This document shows, piece after piece, positions 62,001 to 64,000 of a DNA stretch of 64,000 nt. The stretch comes from Acridotheres tristis (Eukaryota; Chordata; Aves; Passeriformes; Sturnidae). The position numbers were made by a program, and so were the translations under genes. The stretch covers positions 50,240,616 through 50,304,615 of the forward strand of contig CM072919.1 in the NCBI GenBank assembly GCA_037013685.1, read 5' to 3'. The notes under the pieces are model-generated. The model made no database searches. It was not told the DNA's origin and saw nothing but the letters and a program-made list of their open reading frames with translations. Position 1 is the stretch's first letter; every line of letters begins with the position of its first letter.

Positions 62001-64000
62001 TGAAAACAATAGGTGAGGAACTAGCAGCAGCAGGTAATCTCTAAAACTGAAGGCAGTATAAATTTGAGCCCATACGAAAGAAAACAGAAAAAAAATTAAA
62101 AACTGTGATACAAAAAGTAATGAGGAAGAGTGGAAAATAGGAAGATAGGCCTTTTAGCAAAGATTTAAATGTTCTGTTTTCTAGGAAATAAATGTCCTAA
62201 AATAATTCTAAGCTCCTAGAACTACAAAGCTACGTCTTATTTTCCATTTTGTATTACATGGAGAAAGTTTGCTCACTACTGAGCAGTGCTGTGCCACATT
62301 TTGCCCATATTACTCATAATGAAGGCATCCCTCCTGTGAGAGGATTTTCACTGGAGACAGTGTGACTCGTTGCAGAACAAAGAACTTTTCAGCTCAAAAA
62401 GGATGTTCAAATTCTGTTAATATTTGAAAGAGCATTATATTTCTTAATGGCTCCCTGCCCATGGAAGATGGGACAACTAGCTGACCCATTAAACAATAAA
62501 AAGGAGTACTGTGTTTCAAGAATGAAGTCCTGCCTGTTGCAGGATTTTAAGGGCTGTAGTTGTAAACAGTCTTTTGTTTCACATTACTCAAAGTTATGGT
62601 AATGAAAAAAACTTTCCTTTTCTTTGCTCTATCCTTTTTTCCTGGTAAATTTGTACTAAAATGGAAATCTGTTTCCTAAGATGTTGAAGCTAATCCCAAG
62701 CTTGTAGTACCGCTTGTAGTGAAAAAATCGTAAACGCTCTGTTTTGTTTTATATTATTTACTTATTTTTTTGTTGCTCTAAATAATTAAAATGCATGAAA
62801 ATTATAGTCACATAAGCAATAGTTCACAAACTACTGACTAAGTCATTGATTACTGCTGCTTTGAAATATGACTACAATTTCTGCTGACACTTACAAGATG
62901 ATTTACGGACAACATTTTCCCAATTAACATTATAATGTATAACTTTATTTAAAAATCATATTACTATGTAAAGCATATTAAATAGGCAATAGAATTCCTA
63001 TCGCTAAAGCCCAGATATTTATGTTATAGAAATTCACAGTTATTTAAATATTTATAAAATGAGAGTTGAGAGAAGCATTTTGAAAAGCAGTTAATAATGA
63101 ACAGACATCAAGGGAGCCATCATTATAACAGCAAAATGCTGTGCAATTCCAATAACTTCCCTGGTGCAGAAGCAGGCCATCAAATTTAATTAAAAGCAGT
63201 CAAAAATAAACTGAAAAATTGAACTGCAAAAGCATATCCTTTGTCAGCAGCTGAAGGCAAAGAGAAAGAGAAGGGAGAACCTTGAAAGTAGTAATGAATT
63301 GATAAGGCTTTCTGGCTGCAACTTGTAATTTGTTCTGTCAGATTTTAGTATCAGTTAAACTAGATTAATAGAACAACCACTGACTATCTTCAATCCTATG
63401 CACAGTCCTTTTCTTACAGGTTTTGATGGTAAATGAAAGTCTGAGAGAGTCAAAATTTAAATTAATTTCCTTGTTTGCTGATTTCTTTTAAATAAGCCTG
63501 TCATGTACATTAGTGAGACACAGGCAAAATAAAAACAATTTAGAAATAAACATTTCTATTGAATGCATTTTCTGGTTTTTCCAGAGAAATTTCATATCTT
63601 TTTATCCAACAAAGGTAGATATCACCTGGAAAGTTCATCTGACACTAAAGGCTCCCATAGGGAAATGAAAGATAAGGAGAATCATTTGTAATGTACTAGG
63701 ACTAGCAAATTTATTGCTGCTTTATATGCTCAGATTAATGTGGATATATTCAAACTGTACCACAAGGACAGAACCAATTTACTTTAGATCATTTTATTTT
63801 TTATAATAATAATGTTTTAATGAAGTTAAATCTTCCCTGCTGTGACCTTATTATGTTTTTCAACATCAGTGAGAAATAGATTATGTTGAATCATAACAGA
63901 GCTTATCAAACAGCGGGAATTTGGAGGCAGAAGATCAATTATATTTTAGTGGTCAATACAGAATCAGGAAAGGCAAAAACCAAATAGATCTGGGAAATAA
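59046..64000. other. Unique AT-rich non-coding DNA
   Basis: No gene or transposon recognised. It contains the hairpin at 61928-61975 and a tandem GCTGCTCAGG duplication near 60807-60826. The terminal block, about 63000-63340, is less repetitive and carries TTTAATTAAAA and related homeodomain-type words. Confidence 0.6.
61928..61975. repeat. Hairpin with 16-bp arms
   Basis: Left arm TTTCTACCTTTTATGTA (61928-61944) and right arm TACATAAAGGTAGAAA (61960-61975) are perfectly complementary apart from one unpaired T. The loop is 15 nt. No flanking target duplication or transposon body is visible. Confidence 0.85.

Overview
The window reads as a gene-poor, strongly AT-rich piece of a bird genome, possibly a passerine, most likely from a macrochromosomal gene desert or a very long intron. 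Three things point to a bird: several copies of the CR1 LINE (chicken repeat 1) with its characteristic 3' tail, avian-type endogenous-retrovirus LTRs, and the absence of mammalian Alu, L1 or MIR-like sequence. There are no bacterial-style operons and no open reading frame that stands as a whole protein. The family assignments come from remembered repeat sequences and were not searched.

Layout. 1-3.7 kb is unique AT-rich DNA. 3.7-8.3 kb is the most structured region: one long 5'-truncated CR1 on the minus strand, split into three pieces by two retroviral insertions. The first is a 682-bp LTR with a diverged 6-bp target duplication. The second is a minus-strand LTR still joined to an 18-nt primer-binding site that matches the 3' end of tRNA-Gly(GCC). 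8.3-11.4 kb is unique, and a second CR1 lies at 11.4-12.1 kb. 12.1-23.6 kb is unique DNA with blocks rich in homeodomain and octamer-type motifs and a small CR1 scrap at 18.9 kb. A minus-strand ERV LTR lies at 23.7-24.6 kb. 24.6-45 kb is unique DNA with microsatellites, two unexplained GC-richer blocks (32.1-32.4 and 36.4-36.8 kb) and an old CR1 at 40.1 kb. A second LTR of the same family as the 23.7-kb copy is at 45.1-46.0 kb. 50.2-52.4 kb carries two pentanucleotide arrays. The best protein-coding candidate of the window lies between them: a 108-bp exon-like segment at 50,924-51,031 with splice signals on both sides. 53.4-58.8 kb holds three CR1 fragments, two of them tail to tail. 58.8-64 kb is unique again, with one notable hairpin.

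How it works together. Nothing here forms a pathway. Most of the recognisable content is decayed retroelement DNA that records an insertion order: CR1 first, LTRs later. The only likely host coding content is the single orphan exon, whose gene I could not name. I found no evidence of a new multi-gene system.
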